Source: Hymenobacter nivis
GTDB lineage: Bacteria > Bacteroidota > Bacteroidia > Cytophagales > Hymenobacteraceae
Assembly (NCBI RefSeq): GCF_003149515.1
Contig: NZ_CP029145.1
Location: forward strand, 4,464,001-4,528,000
Length of the DNA stretch: 64,000 nucleotides
Reading direction: 5' to 3'
Under the pieces are notes generated by a model. The model saw nothing but the letters and a program-made list of their open reading frames with translations, ran no database searches and was not told where the DNA came from. Made by a program: the position numbers and the translations under genes. Positions 1-8,494 of the stretch are shown piece by piece. The number at the start of each line of letters is the position of its first letter. The first letter of the stretch is position 1.

Positions 1-32
1 CCGCGGGCATGAACAAAAATAGGCCGCCGGCC

Positions 33-165
33 CGGGCTGCTGGCTTTTTCGCCGGCTGCCCGGTAATCCCCGGGGCCCCCAGGGCTTTGGGTTGCCACTG
101 CATCGTTGCACCATTGCACCGATTCAACGATTAGCGGGCAGCCGGCGAAAAAGCCGGCAGCCCGC
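33..165. repeat. Inverted-repeat element upstream of ispE
   Basis: Two arms of about 30 bp (33-62 and 136-165, one mismatch) are reverse complements; each contains the core GGCTTTTTCGCCGGCTGCCC. The spacer holds a smaller palindromic part around GTTGCACC and CAACGATTA. The architecture (outer GC-rich arms, inner CAACG-type arms) matches other dispersed elements in this window. It covers the region where the ispE leader must lie. Confidence 0.7.
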
Positions 166-208
166 ACCGCCCACCGGCTCGCTACTCATTTTTTCAAAAC
201 TACTCGCC

Positions 209-1033
209 TTGCTCACCTTCCCCAACGCCAAGCTCAACCTGGGCCTGTACGTCACGGCCCGCCGCCCCGATGGTTTCCACACCCTCGAAACTGTGTTTGT
301 GCCCCTGCCCTGGACCGATGCACTGGAGCTGCTGCCCGCCGCCCCGGGCCAGCCCACCAGCCTGGGCCTCAGCGGCCGCCCCATCCCCGGGGCCCCGGAA
401 ACGAACCTGTGCGTGCGGGCCTACGCCCTGCTCCAGGCCGATTTCCCGCAGCTGCCGCCCGTGCAGCTGCACCTGCACAAAGTGGTACCCATCGGGGCGG
501 GCCTGGGCGGTGGCTCGGCCGATGCAGCTTTTGCCCTGAAGGCGGCTAATGAGCTGTTTGGTTTGAACTTACCAACGGATGCGCTGGAAGGCTATGCCCG
601 CCGCCTGGGAGCCGACTGCGCTTTTTTTATTCAGAACAAGCCCGTGCTGGCCCGCGAAAAGGGCGACGTGTTCGAACCCATCAGCCTCGATCTGGCCGGT
701 ACCGCCTGCGCCGTGGTGTACCCCGGCCTGCACATCAGCACGGCCGAAGCCTACGCCCGCATCGTGCCGCACGCGCCCGCCCACCCGCTGCGCGAAGCTC
801 TGGGGGGGGCCATCGGCACCTGGCGCCACACTGTGGCCAACGACTTCGAAACCGCCCTGACGCCCACCTACCCGGTGCTGGCCGCCATCAAGCAGCAGCT
901 CTACGCCGCCGGAGCGGCCTACGCCAGCTTGTCGGGTTCGGGCTCGGCTGTGTACGGCCTGTGGCTCGGCCAGCCCGAGGCCCCGGCGCTGCCCTGGCCC
1001 GCCGAGTACCTGGTGTGGCGCGGGCAGCTTTAG
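209..1033 (+). CDS. ispE: 4-diphosphocytidyl-2-C-methyl-D-erythritol kinase
   Basis: GHMP-family kinase that phosphorylates the 2-hydroxyl of CDP-methylerythritol with ATP, the fourth step of the MEP isoprenoid pathway in the cytoplasm. The N terminus reads FPNAKLNLGLYV, the usual IspE opening, and the GHMP ATP loop (PIGAGLGGGSADAA) sits near residues 94-108. The frame stays open back to 92, but that extension is encoded by a palindromic repeat, so I place the start at TTG 209, which gives the expected MLTFPNAK start and 274 residues, close to family length. The gene stands alone, with repeats on both sides. The stop codon is TAG followed directly by GGCCCC. The function is secure; the start is inferred. 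Confidence 0.93.
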   Translation: MLTFPNAKLNLGLYVTARRPDGFHTLETVFVPLPWTDALELLPAAPGQPTSLGLSGRPIPGAPETNLCVRAYALLQADFPQLPPVQLHLHKVVPIGAGLGGGSADAAFALKAANELFGLNLPTDALEGYARRLGADCAFFIQNKPVLAREKGDVFEPISLDLAGTACAVVYPGLHISTAEAYARIVPHAPAHPLREALGGAIGTWRHTVANDFETALTPTYPVLAAIKQQLYAAGAAYASLSGSGSAVYGLWLGQPEAPALPWPAEYLVWRGQL

Positions 1034-1051
1034 GGCCCCGGGGCGGCCGGC

Positions 1052-1194
1052 TGTGCTCATCGCAAAGTAAAATGCGGTAACACCGTAGTAGGGTGCGGGG
1101 CTTGCCCCCGCCCGCCGTTTGCACCGTTTCTACGATTCAGTGCAACGACGGGCGGGGCCAAGCCCCGCACCCCACGGCGCCACGCGAGTACACA
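1052..1194. repeat. Degenerate 136-bp palindromic element (family B)
   Basis: Arms containing GTAGGGTGCGGGGCTTG and its complement (about 1089-1113 and 1155-1178) flank an inner CGTTTGCACC / GTGCAACG palindrome. The layout and sequence match the 136-bp elements at 34062-34197 and 35604-35739, but this copy is more diverged. It lies between the convergent ispE and cryptochrome genes. Confidence 0.65.
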
Positions 1195-1223
1195 AAAAAC
1201 ATTTTAGACTTAAAAACAACGAC

Positions 1224-2540
1224 TTACGCCAACCAGGTGCGCACATACTGGCCCTGCGGGTCGTAGCGCTTGGCCTGTTGGGCCACATCGAAGGCGGTAT
1301 CGCGCACGTCGGTGCCGGTGCCGGCGATGTACTTCCAGTTGCCCCAGTTCGAGGCCGCGTCGTGGTCGATGAGCTGGTGCTCGAAGTAGGCCGCGCCCCA
1401 GCGCCAGTCCTGGTGCAGGTCGTGGATGAGGTAGCTGGCCACGTTCTGCCGGCCGCGGTTGCTCATGAAGCTGGTGGCGTTTAGCTCGCGCATGTTGGCG
1501 TCTACAAAGGCGTTGCCGGTACGGCCAGCGGCCCAGGCGTCGAACACGGTTTTTTCGGGCTGAATGGGCTTGGGAAGCTGGTCGCGCAGGCCGCGCCAGC
1601 GGAAGAAATCCGGCCCGGCTTTCTGGGCCAACAGGCGGAAATAGTCGCGCCACAGCAGCTCCAGCCGCAATTGCAGGGCCCCCTTGCTACGGGCCCCGTG
1701 GGCATCGTCGTAGCCATCAATGGCCGCCCACACCTGCCGGGCCGACAAGCTCCCGTTGGCCAGCCAGGGCGAAAGCTTAGTGCTGAAGGCCTCGCCCAGC
1801 AGCTGGTTGCGGGTGTCGTCGTAACGGCCAATGAGGTGGCGCTCAATGGCGTAATCGTGCAGGCGGGCCAGGCCGGTGGTTTCGCCCCCGCCCAGCGCGG
1901 GCAGGGCCGAGCGCCGGTCGGGCCGAACGCGCACCAGCGACGGCTGCCCCAGTTCAGCGGCAATTAAATCGGCATTGGGCAGTGGCGCGGGTGCGAAGCC
2001 CGCCGGCAGCGGCGGCAGCCGGCGCGGGGCGGGTAGCGGTGGCCGCACCGTCATCTTCGAAAAAACATCAAACCGAAACTTGCTGAAGGAAAAGGGCAGG
2101 TTGCGCACGGGAATGGGCAGGTCGGCGGGGTGCAGCAGCGTCAGGGTTTCGAAGCGGCGCAGCGGAATTTGGGGCCCCAGCGCGGCGGTAAGGGCATCTT
2201 CGGCCTCCTCTTCCTCAGTGGTATGCTCGGTGCTGGCGTGCACGGCCTGCGCGCCCAGCTGCCGGGCCAGGGCGGGCAGCACGTCCTCGGGGCGGCCCAC
2301 CGCGAAGTGAATGCCAGAGCCCAGCGCGGCGTAGCGCCGCTGCAAGTCGGCCAGGGCTTCGAGCAGGAAGGCCAGGCGGTGCGGGCCGGTGCGCGGCAGG
2401 CCCAGGTAGGCATCGGGCCCCAGGGCCACGGGGTCGAAGCAGTACACCGGCAGTAGGGCCGTGGCGCCGGGCGGCAGGGCGGCCAGCACTTCGTTGTCGT
2501 GCATGCGCAGGTCGTTGCGCAGCCAGTACAGGATAGTCAT
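1224..2540 (-). CDS. Cryptochrome/photolyase, DASH family
   Basis: A flavoprotein of the photolyase/cryptochrome superfamily. DASH proteins repair cyclobutane pyrimidine dimers in single-stranded DNA and bind FAD plus an antenna cofactor. The N terminus (ILYWLRNDLRMHDNEVL) is the photolyase alpha/beta domain. The C-terminal half holds the FAD-binding helical domain with LLWRDYFR, TSFMSNRGRQNVASYL, DWRWGAAYFE and SNWGNWKYIAGTGTD, the last two being typical of DASH members. At 438 residues it is of normal length. The start is ATG 2540. It is transcribed alone, and a palindromic repeat lies just upstream. The family call is firm; which substrate it repairs in vivo cannot be read from sequence. 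Confidence 0.93.
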   Translation of the reverse strand: MTILYWLRNDLRMHDNEVLAALPPGATALLPVYCFDPVALGPDAYLGLPRTGPHRLAFLLEALADLQRRYAALGSGIHFAVGRPEDVLPALARQLGAQAVHASTEHTTEEEEAEDALTAALGPQIPLRRFETLTLLHPADLPIPVRNLPFSFSKFRFDVFSKMTVRPPLPAPRRLPPLPAGFAPAPLPNADLIAAELGQPSLVRVRPDRRSALPALGGGETTGLARLHDYAIERHLIGRYDDTRNQLLGEAFSTKLSPWLANGSLSARQVWAAIDGYDDAHGARSKGALQLRLELLWRDYFRLLAQKAGPDFFRWRGLRDQLPKPIQPEKTVFDAWAAGRTGNAFVDANMRELNATSFMSNRGRQNVASYLIHDLHQDWRWGAAYFEHQLIDHDAASNWGNWKYIAGTGTDVRDTAFDVAQQAKRYDPQGQYVRTWLA

Positions 2541-2608
2541 GAATCGAGAAGAGGCGGGTTCGGCCTCTTAACAGCGCAACTCGGCAAACCTCTTTAGGGC
2601 CCCCAGCG

Positions 2609-2706
2609 TGTAGCGCGGACTTTGTAGTCCGCGGCTCTGCACGGTCGCCCAACGATTAATCGGCAGGACGAAGCGAGCGCCGCGGACTACAAAGTCCACG
2701 CTACAA
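2609..2706. repeat. Palindromic element (family C)
   Basis: Arms of about 26 bp (2609-2634 and 2680-2706) carrying GCGGACTTTGTAGTCCGCGG and its complement, themselves containing small palindromes. It lies between the cryptochrome and EamA genes. A half copy (GGACTACAAAGTCC) recurs at 20901-20930. Confidence 0.7.
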
Positions 2707-2712
2707 ACCGTG

Positions 2713-3648
2713 CTACACCACCGCGTCCAGGGCCTGGGCGCGGCGGGTGCGGCGGCGGTTCCACTGCTCGATTACTGGGTGGATGAGCACGCTGGCCAGG
2801 ATGATAATCGTGCCCAGGTAGAAGCCGCCTGCCATGCGCTCCTGCCCGAAGCCCTGCACCCGCAGCCAGTACAGCAATTGCGCCAGCAAAATGCCATATA
2901 CCGGCTCCAGGTTGATGGTGAGGTTGACGACGAAGGCCGACAGGCGCTTCATCAATTCCACCGACGATGAGAAGGCGTACACCGTGCACACGCCTGCCAG
3001 CACGGCCATCCACAGCCAGCCGTAGCCGTGCAATGCCAGCTGCACGCCCGCGCCCTGGGTGAAGTAGCGCCCATAAAACGGCAGGAAAATGGCGATGCTC
3101 AGGCAGGCCCCCGCCATTTCATAGAAGGTGAGCCTGACCGGCGCGTGGCGCTTCACAAGTTGCGAATTGAGCACGCTGAACAGGGCCGAGAGCCCCGCCG
3201 AGCCCACCGCCACCAGTAGGCCCGTGAGCTGGTTCAGTTCAGCCTGCGAAATCAAATACAGGCCCAGCATGGCCCCCAGGCCCAGGGCCACCTCGTAGGG
3301 CCGCACCCGCCGCCACAGCAGCAGCGGCTCCAGCAGCGAGGTCCAAAGGGCCAGCGTCGCCATGCCCGCCAGGCACACGCTCACGGACGAGAGGCGCGCG
3401 GCCAGGAAAAATGTAATCCAGTGGGCGGCCACCAGCGTGCCCACGCCCAGCAGCTTCAGGGCCTCGCGCCATGGCAGGCGCCAGCCCAGGCCCCGCGCTG
3501 CCAGCAGCAGCCCCAGCCCGCTGCTGGCCAGCAGCGTGCGCCAAAACACCAGTTCTACGGCCGGCGTGGGGGCTAGCAGCTTGCCCAATATGGCCGTGAA
3601 GCCCCACAGCAGCACAATGAAATGAAGGCGGAGGTAGTCTTTTAACAC
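2713..3648 (-). CDS. EamA/DMT-superfamily transporter
   Basis: An inner-membrane protein of 311 residues with about ten hydrophobic segments arranged as two EamA repeats, the pattern of drug/metabolite exporters. It opens MLKDYLRLHFIVLLWGFTAILGKLL from a GTG at 3648; the second repeat contains YAFSSSVELMKRLSAFVVNL and the family-typical NLEPVYGILLAQLL. The C terminus is basic and cytoplasmic. The substrate cannot be deduced. It stands alone between two palindromic elements, so it is probably a single-gene unit. Confidence 0.88.
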   Translation of the reverse strand: MLKDYLRLHFIVLLWGFTAILGKLLAPTPAVELVFWRTLLASSGLGLLLAARGLGWRLPWREALKLLGVGTLVAAHWITFFLAARLSSVSVCLAGMATLALWTSLLEPLLLWRRVRPYEVALGLGAMLGLYLISQAELNQLTGLLVAVGSAGLSALFSVLNSQLVKRHAPVRLTFYEMAGACLSIAIFLPFYGRYFTQGAGVQLALHGYGWLWMAVLAGVCTVYAFSSSVELMKRLSAFVVNLTINLEPVYGILLAQLLYWLRVQGFGQERMAGGFYLGTIIILASVLIHPVIEQWNRRRTRRAQALDAVV

Positions 3649-3728
3649 CGATTAATTCTAATGTGAGAAATGTGCGGGATGTGGAAATGTGAAAGCGAGG
3701 AGCAGGTGGCAATGTGAGAGTGAAGGAA

Positions 3729-3829
3729 AAGGCCGTCATGCTGAACGCAGTGAAGCACCTCTCCCGCTGACTAAATCATGGATTACTGCTGCAGTAGAGA
3801 TACTTCACTGCGTTCAGCATGACGGCCTT
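3729..3829. repeat. REP-like palindrome, family A copy 1
   Basis: Near-perfect arms (AAGGCCGTCATGCTGAACGC and its complement) at both ends of about 100 bp, with a second palindromic pair inside (ACTGCTGCAGTAGAGA). It belongs to a five-copy family marked by GTCATGCTGA...TCAGCATGAC. It lies between the EamA transporter and the LptF/G gene. Confidence 0.85.
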
Positions 3830-3851
3830 TCTCTCTACAAAGCAGCCCGAT

Positions 3852-4931
3852 TTACTTCGGTACGAAGCGGTACAGCGCCAGACCAATAACCAGAAAAATG
3901 GAGTTGGGGACCCAGGCGGCTACCAGCGGGGCGAGGGTGCCTACCTGGGCCAGGTTGCGGCTCAGCATCACGAAGATGATGAACACGAAGGCTAGCACGA
4001 AGCCCAGCGCAATTTGTCCGCCCACCCCGGCCCGCGACTTCCGGGCGCTGAGCGACACTCCGATGAGGGTGAGGATGAGCGTGGCGAAGGGGTAGGAGTA
4101 GCGCTCGTACTTGGCGCTCATGTAGGTGGCCGTGTCGTCGGCGCCGCGGTCTACCTTCTCCCGGATGAAGGCGTTGAGCTGCGGCAGGGTCAGGGTTTCT
4201 TCCTCGTGGTAGTGGCTGGCGAAGTCCTTGGGCGTGAGGCGCAGCGTAGTATCGCGGGCGGGCACGGTCAGCAGCGTCTCGTCCTGGGGCCCCCGGAAGG
4301 TGCGAATGAGCTGCGGCGACATGTGCCAGACCTGCTTGGTCGAGTCCCAGCTGATGGCGTCGGATGTCATCCGCCGGTGCAGAATGGTGCTGTCAATCGT
4401 CTCTAAGGCAAAGCGGTAGCCTACGTTGCGCTGGCTGTCGTAGCTCTGCATGTACACGTAGCTGCGGGGCCCGATGCGGATGTGCACGTCGTGCCCCTTA
4501 AAGGTGTAGGGCAGCTTCACGTAGGCCCGCTCGAAGCGCACGCGCTGCTTATTCGCCAGCGGCAGCACCCAGCCCGTAAGCGCAAAAATGAACAACCCCA
4601 CTAGCGCTGCCGCCGCCAGATACGGCGTTAGCAACCGCTTGAAGCTCACGCCGCTGGCCATGATGGCCACAATTTCGGTGCGCGAGGCCAGCTGGGCCGT
4701 CACGAACACCACGGCAATGAAAATGGTAATCGGGGCCAGCAGGTTGGAGAAGTACGGAAACAGGAACACGTAGTACTCGAATACAATCTGCTTCATCGTC
4801 AGCTTGTGCTGGATGAAATCGTCGTTCTTCTCGGTAAAGTCAATCACGCAAATCACCGACACGATGATGAGCACCGTGAAGACGAACGCCGTGAGGAATT
4901 TCTTGATAATGTATTTATCGAGGATTTTCAC
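3852..4931 (-). CDS. LptF/LptG-family permease (lipopolysaccharide export)
   Basis: Inner-membrane permease subunit of the Lpt ABC system, which lifts lipopolysaccharide from the inner membrane to the periplasmic bridge. The 359 residues show three N-terminal membrane segments (starting KILDKYIIKKFLTAFVFTVL), a periplasmic beta-rich domain of about 170 residues (IRIGPRSYVYMQSY), and three C-terminal membrane segments. SYPFATLILTLIGVSLSARK before the C-terminal segments is a strong YjgP/YjgQ signature. The start is GTG 4931. Bacteroidota often encode LptF and LptG apart from each other; from this one gene I cannot say which of the two it is. tgt lies upstream on the same strand, separated by a palindrome. 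Confidence 0.9.
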   Translation of the reverse strand: MKILDKYIIKKFLTAFVFTVLIIVSVICVIDFTEKNDDFIQHKLTMKQIVFEYYVFLFPYFSNLLAPITIFIAVVFVTAQLASRTEIVAIMASGVSFKRLLTPYLAAAALVGLFIFALTGWVLPLANKQRVRFERAYVKLPYTFKGHDVHIRIGPRSYVYMQSYDSQRNVGYRFALETIDSTILHRRMTSDAISWDSTKQVWHMSPQLIRTFRGPQDETLLTVPARDTTLRLTPKDFASHYHEEETLTLPQLNAFIREKVDRGADDTATYMSAKYERYSYPFATLILTLIGVSLSARKSRAGVGGQIALGFVLAFVFIIFVMLSRNLAQVGTLAPLVAAWVPNSIFLVIGLALYRFVPK

Positions 4932-4975
4932 AATAGACGAGCGCTAAGTAGGTAAGCGGTGAGCAGTTAAAATGG

Positions 4976-5064
4976 GTCATGCTGAGCTTGTCGAAGCATC
5001 TCTACTGCTCAACTAATCATGATTTACTGCCGCAGTAGAGATGCTTCGATAAGCTCAGCATGAC
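4976..5064. repeat. REP-like palindrome, family A copy 2
   Basis: 89 bp between the LptF/G-like gene and tgt. The outer arms read GTCATGCTGAGCTTGTCGAA and the complement with one change (TTCGATAAGCTCAGCATGAC), and the inner pair is CTACTGC/GCAGTAG. Same family as the copies at 3729, 8143, 50688 and 62909. Confidence 0.88.
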
Positions 5065-5085
5065 GGCCCAACTCATGATTTTTAA

Positions 5086-6216
5086 TTACAATCTGGTCAT
5101 TACCTGCTGCACCATGCGGTCTTTCCAGGGCCCAAACGTGCCGGCCACAATTTGCGTGCGGGCTTCGCGTACCAGCCACAAATAGAAGGCCAAGTTGTGG
5201 GCCGAGGCAATTTGGGGGCCCAGCAGCTCCTTGCACTGGAACAAGTGCCGCAGGTAGGCCCGCGAGTAGAAGGTGCTGGCCACGCCGGGCAGGCTGGGGT
5301 CGATGGGTGTGAAGTCCGTCGCCCACTTCTTGTTGGTGATGTTGACGATGCCCTGCGTGGTGAACAGCATGCCGTTGCGGGCGTTGCGGGTCGGCATCAC
5401 GCAGTCGAACATGTCCACGCCCAAGGCAATGTTTTCTAGGATGTTGGCCGGCGTGCCCACGCCCATCAGGTAGCGCGGCTTGTCGGCGGGCAGGATGTCG
5501 CAGACCAGCTCTGTCATCTCGTACATCAGCTCGGCGGGCTCGCCCACGCTCAGGCCCCCAATGGCGTTGCCGGCCCGCCCTTGGGCTGCCACAAACTCGG
5601 CCGACTGCACCCGCAGGTCCTTAAAGGTGCTGCCCTGCACGATGGGAAACAGGTTCTGCTCAAACCCGTAGAGGCCCTCGGTAGCGTCGAAGCGTTGGAT
5701 GCAGCGTTGCAGCCAGCGGTGCGTCAGGTCGAGCGAGCGGCGGGCGTAGTCGTACTCGCAGGGCCAGGGCGTGCACTCGTCGAAGGCCATGATGATGTCG
5801 GCCCCAATTACGCGCTGGATGTCCATCACGCCCTCCGGCGTAAACAGGTGCTTCGAGCCGTCGACGTGCGAGCGGAACGTGACGCCCTCCTCCTTGATTT
5901 TGCGGGTGTTGCTGAGCGAAAATACCTGGTAGCCGCCCGAGTCCGTGAGGATGGGCCCGTCCCAGCCGTTGAAGCGGTGCAGGCCCCCAGCGGCTTGCAG
6001 TACCTCCAGGCCCGGGCGCAGGTACAAGTGGTAGGTGTTGCCGAGGATGATCTGGGCCTGCACGTCGGTGCGCAGCACCTGCTGGCTCACCGCCTTCACG
6101 GTGCCGGCCGTGCCCACGGGCATAAAAATGGGCGTTTCGATGGCCCCGTGGGCCGTGTGCAGCAGCCCGGCGCGGGCCTTGGTGGCGGGGTCGCGGGCAA
6201 GAAGGTCAAAGGTCAT
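5086..6216 (-). CDS. tgt: tRNA-guanine transglycosylase
   Basis: Exchanges guanine 34 of the Asp, Asn, His and Tyr tRNAs for the queuosine precursor preQ1. DSGGYQVFSL carries the catalytic region, and IGGLSVGEPAELMYEM and VGTPANILENIALGVDMFDC are near-invariant family blocks. The MPTRNARNGMLFT block follows. The region that in enterobacterial Tgt binds zinc through CxCxxC here reads DPSLPGVASTFYSRAYLRHL, with no cysteines, so the zinc site is absent; I recall the same in other Bacteroidota. I chose ATG 6216 (MTFDLLARDP); a TTG at 6228 would add four residues. Length 376. Transcription diverges from the downstream glycosyltransferase. Confidence 0.95.
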   Translation of the reverse strand: MTFDLLARDPATKARAGLLHTAHGAIETPIFMPVGTAGTVKAVSQQVLRTDVQAQIILGNTYHLYLRPGLEVLQAAGGLHRFNGWDGPILTDSGGYQVFSLSNTRKIKEEGVTFRSHVDGSKHLFTPEGVMDIQRVIGADIIMAFDECTPWPCEYDYARRSLDLTHRWLQRCIQRFDATEGLYGFEQNLFPIVQGSTFKDLRVQSAEFVAAQGRAGNAIGGLSVGEPAELMYEMTELVCDILPADKPRYLMGVGTPANILENIALGVDMFDCVMPTRNARNGMLFTTQGIVNITNKKWATDFTPIDPSLPGVASTFYSRAYLRHLFQCKELLGPQIASAHNLAFYLWLVREARTQIVAGTFGPWKDRMVQQVMTRL

Positions 6217-6254
6217 AAGCGGCCGCAAAGGTAGCCCCGCCGGCCCGGGGCCCC

Positions 6255-6262
6255 TACCTTTG
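6255..6262 (+). promoter_or_regulatory. Putative -7 box (TAnnTTTG) for the glycosyltransferase
   Basis: TACCTTTG matches the Bacteroidota -7 consensus and lies 10-32 bp before the possible TTG starts at 6272 and 6287, between the divergent tgt and glycosyltransferase genes. Confidence 0.45.
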
Positions 6263-6286
6263 CCCGCTCATTTGCGTTGCCTGCCG

Positions 6287-7435
6287 TTGCCTCCGTATTT
6301 ACCTAAGTCCCCCGTTTTCTGGTTGCTGGTGGCCTGTGTGCTGGTGCAGTTCTATTACTGGTTCTACTACTTCGGGCCTTTCGCTCGCCGCCCCGCCGAG
6401 GCCCCGGCCGACGCCCCGGGGCCCGACGACGAGCCGGTGTCGGTCGTCGTCTGCGCCCGCAACGAGCTGGAAAACCTGCGCCGCCTACTGCCCCTTTTGC
6501 TGAAGCAAGACTACCCGGCAGGCTTCGAAATCGTCCTCATCGACGATCGCAGCTACGACGAAACCCAGGACTACGCCCAGCAGCTGGGCCAATACTACGC
6601 CGGCCGCTTCCGCCTCGTCACGGTGAAGCGCACGCCCGACGGCTTCGCCCCCAAAAAGTACGCCCTCACCCTGGGCATCAAGGCCGCCCGCCACGCCCGC
6701 CTGCTCTTCACCGACGCCGACTGCATTCCGGCCACCAACCAGTGGCTGCGCCTGATGCAGCGCGGCTTTGGGGCCCCCGGGGCCCCGGCCGGCCTCGTGC
6801 TGGGCTTCTCGGGCTACGCCGAGGGCCCCGGGCTGCTCAATCGCCTCATCCGCTACGAAACGCTGCTGACGGCCGCCCAATACCTCAGCTTTGCCTGGCG
6901 CGGGCGGCCCTACATGGGCGTGGGCCGCAACCTGGGCTACACCCGGGCCACGTTTGCGGCCACCAAGGGCTTCGCTAGCCACATTCGCCGCCTCAGCGGC
7001 GACGACGACCTACTGGTGCAAGACGCAGTGGCCCAGGGCCTGCGCGCCGCCGTGGTAGCCGATGGCCCCGCCCAAACCCTGAGCGAGCCGGCCGCCACCT
7101 GGGGAGCTTGGTGGACGCAGAAGCGCCGCCACCTCTCGGCCGGCAGCCGCTACCGCCTGGCCGACCGCGTCCGCATCGGTACCTTCGTGCTGGCCAACGT
7201 GCTGGCCTACGCCCTTACCGTAGGGCTGGTATTCTCGCCCGAACATTGGGTACCTTTGGCGGTTATTTGGGTCCTGCGAACCTTTGCCCTGGCCTCCGTG
7301 TACGGCATCCTGGGCCGGCGTTTGGAACAAAATTTGCCGACCGCGTGGCTACCGCTGCTCGACGGCCTCTACTTCGCCCAATACGTCACCATCAGCCTTT
7401 CCTTGCTATTCAAGCGTTCCCTTCGATGGAAGTAA
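6287..7435 (+). CDS. Family 2 glycosyltransferase, membrane-bound
   Basis: A GT-A fold glycosyltransferase. After an N-terminal membrane segment (FWLLVACVLVQFYYWFYYF) comes the catalytic domain with VSVVVCARNELENLRRLLPL, IVLIDDRSYDET (nucleotide-sugar DDxS), FTDADC (the DxD metal site) and a SGDDDLLVQDAV acidic motif. Two or three hydrophobic segments at the C terminus anchor it. The reading frame is open much further upstream, but that part is antisense to tgt; I favour TTG 6287 (or TTG 6272), just after a TAnnTTTG box. The last ten bases overlap the start of the sigma-factor gene, so the two are probably co-transcribed and translationally coupled. The sugar and acceptor are unknown. Confidence 0.85.
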   Translation: MPPYLPKSPVFWLLVACVLVQFYYWFYYFGPFARRPAEAPADAPGPDDEPVSVVVCARNELENLRRLLPLLLKQDYPAGFEIVLIDDRSYDETQDYAQQLGQYYAGRFRLVTVKRTPDGFAPKKYALTLGIKAARHARLLFTDADCIPATNQWLRLMQRGFGAPGAPAGLVLGFSGYAEGPGLLNRLIRYETLLTAAQYLSFAWRGRPYMGVGRNLGYTRATFAATKGFASHIRRLSGDDDLLVQDAVAQGLRAAVVADGPAQTLSEPAATWGAWWTQKRRHLSAGSRYRLADRVRIGTFVLANVLAYALTVGLVFSPEHWVPLAVIWVLRTFALASVYGILGRRLEQNLPTAWLPLLDGLYFAQYVTISLSLLFKRSLRWK

Positions 7436-8052
7436 ATAATAACCAAGATATTCAGAAGCAATTTTCTGCCAAGGCCAAGCACGACTTCAAGCTTATCCGC
7501 GCCGCCGTGGACCACGGTGACGAGAAGGCCTACGCCGAGCTGATGCAGATTTATAAGAAGCCCGTGTACCACGTGGTGCTGAAAATGGTGCGCAACCAGG
7601 ACGACGCCGAGGACCTCACCATCGAGGCCTTCGCCAAAGCCTTCAAAAACCTGCACAAGTTCAACCCCGAGTACGCCTTTAGCACCTGGCTGTTCCGCAT
7701 CGCCACCAACAACTGCATCGATTTCATTCGCAAGAATAAAATCAAAACGATGTCGATTGATTCGGCCATTAAGGTGGACAACGGCGACGAAATCACCATC
7801 GATTTCCGCGACAACGACCTGAACCCGGCCGAGCACGCTGTGCGCAACCAGAAAATCGAAATCATGCGCCACGTCGTGTCGCGCCTGCCTGACAAGTACC
7901 AGCGCCTCGTGAGCCTGCGCTACTTCGACGAGCTGAGCTACGAGGAAATCGCCACCGAGCTCAAAGCCCCCCTCGGCACCGTGAAAGCCCAGCTGCACCG
8001 CGCCCGCGAGCTGCTCTACGACATGATGAAGCACACCAAGCAGATTATCTAG
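7426..8052 (+). CDS. RNA polymerase sigma factor, ECF (sigma-70) family
   Basis: A 208-residue transcription initiation factor with sigma region 2 (AYAELMQIYKKPVYHVVLKM, then DAEDLTIEAFAKAFKNL and AFSTWLFRIATNNCIDFIRK) and region 4 (LPDKYQRLVSLRYFDELSYE, then EIATELKAPLGTVKAQLHRA). The start is ATG 7426, inside the end of the glycosyltransferase gene. No anti-sigma gene follows; a strong terminator does. The order glycosyltransferase then sigma factor suggests a shared transcript. Codon use matches the high-GC neighbours. The regulon cannot be predicted. Confidence 0.93.
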   Translation: MEVNNNQDIQKQFSAKAKHDFKLIRAAVDHGDEKAYAELMQIYKKPVYHVVLKMVRNQDDAEDLTIEAFAKAFKNLHKFNPEYAFSTWLFRIATNNCIDFIRKNKIKTMSIDSAIKVDNGDEITIDFRDNDLNPAEHAVRNQKIEIMRHVVSRLPDKYQRLVSLRYFDELSYEEIATELKAPLGTVKAQLHRARELLYDMMKHTKQII

Positions 8053-8091
8053 CCATAAAAAAAGCCCCGTAAGTCGGGGCTTTTTTTATGG
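8053..8091 (+). terminator. Rho-independent terminator after the sigma factor
   Basis: Perfect 16-bp arms (AAAGCCCC...GGGGCTTT, 8053-8068 and 8076-8091) with a 7-base loop and a run of seven T on the 3' side, directly after the stop codon at 8052. Confidence 0.9.
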
Positions 8092-8142
8092 CCGCTGGGG
8101 CCCCCAGCGTTCGGGTGCTATCCGAGTAGGAGAGAAAGAGTA

Positions 8143-8239
8143 GGCGGTCATGCTGAGCTTGTCGAAGCATCTCTCCCGCGGCAGCAATCAATGGTTACTG
8201 CCGCGGGAGAGATGCTTCGATAAGCTCAGCATGACCGCC
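8143..8239. repeat. REP-like palindrome, family A copy 3
   Basis: Outer arms GGCGGTCATGCTGAGCTTG and complement, inner arms CTCTCCCGCGGCAG / CTGCCGCGGGAGAG. It lies between the convergent ends of the sigma-factor and XRE-regulator genes. Confidence 0.88.
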
Positions 8240-8254
8240 TATCTGGATAGTCCC

Positions 8255-8494
8255 TCATTCCCCATCGGCTCCCGGGCGTAGGTCGGCTGGGTCGGGGCCG
8301 TGTTCCAGCAAGTCGCCCGGCTGGCAGTCCAGGGCCTGGCAAATGGCGGCCAGCGTGCTGAAGCGCACGGCCTTGGCCTTGCCGCTTTTCAGAATGGACA
8401 AGTTGGCCAGCGTAATGCCTACGGCCTCAGCTAGGGCGCTGAGCGTCATCTTGCGCCGGGCCAGCATCACGTCGAGGTTCACGATGATTGGCAT
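8255..8494 (-). CDS. XRE-family transcriptional regulator
   Basis: A compact 79-residue Cro/C1-type helix-turn-helix protein: VMLARRKMTLSALAEAVGIT then LANLSILKSGKAKAVRFSTL and AAICQALDCQPGDLL, essentially one HTH_3 domain and a short acidic tail. The start ATG 8494 overlaps the stop of the upstream DUF2975 gene (TGATG), so the two are translationally coupled. DUF2975 membrane proteins next to such small YozG-like regulators are a recurring pair in bacteria. A perfect palindrome in front of the operon is a plausible autoregulatory site. Confidence 0.88.
   Translation of the reverse strand: MPIIVNLDVMLARRKMTLSALAEAVGITLANLSILKSGKAKAVRFSTLAAICQALDCQPGDLLEHGPDPADLRPGADGE

Noticed and set aside
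33..208. N-terminal extension of ispE
   Set aside because: Encoded by a palindromic repeat, no conservation with IspE, and a TTG at 209 gives the canonical start.
5581..6234. Open frame of about 217 codons antisense to tgt
   Set aside because: Lies within tgt, whose motifs are complete; composition is that of a GC-rich antisense frame.
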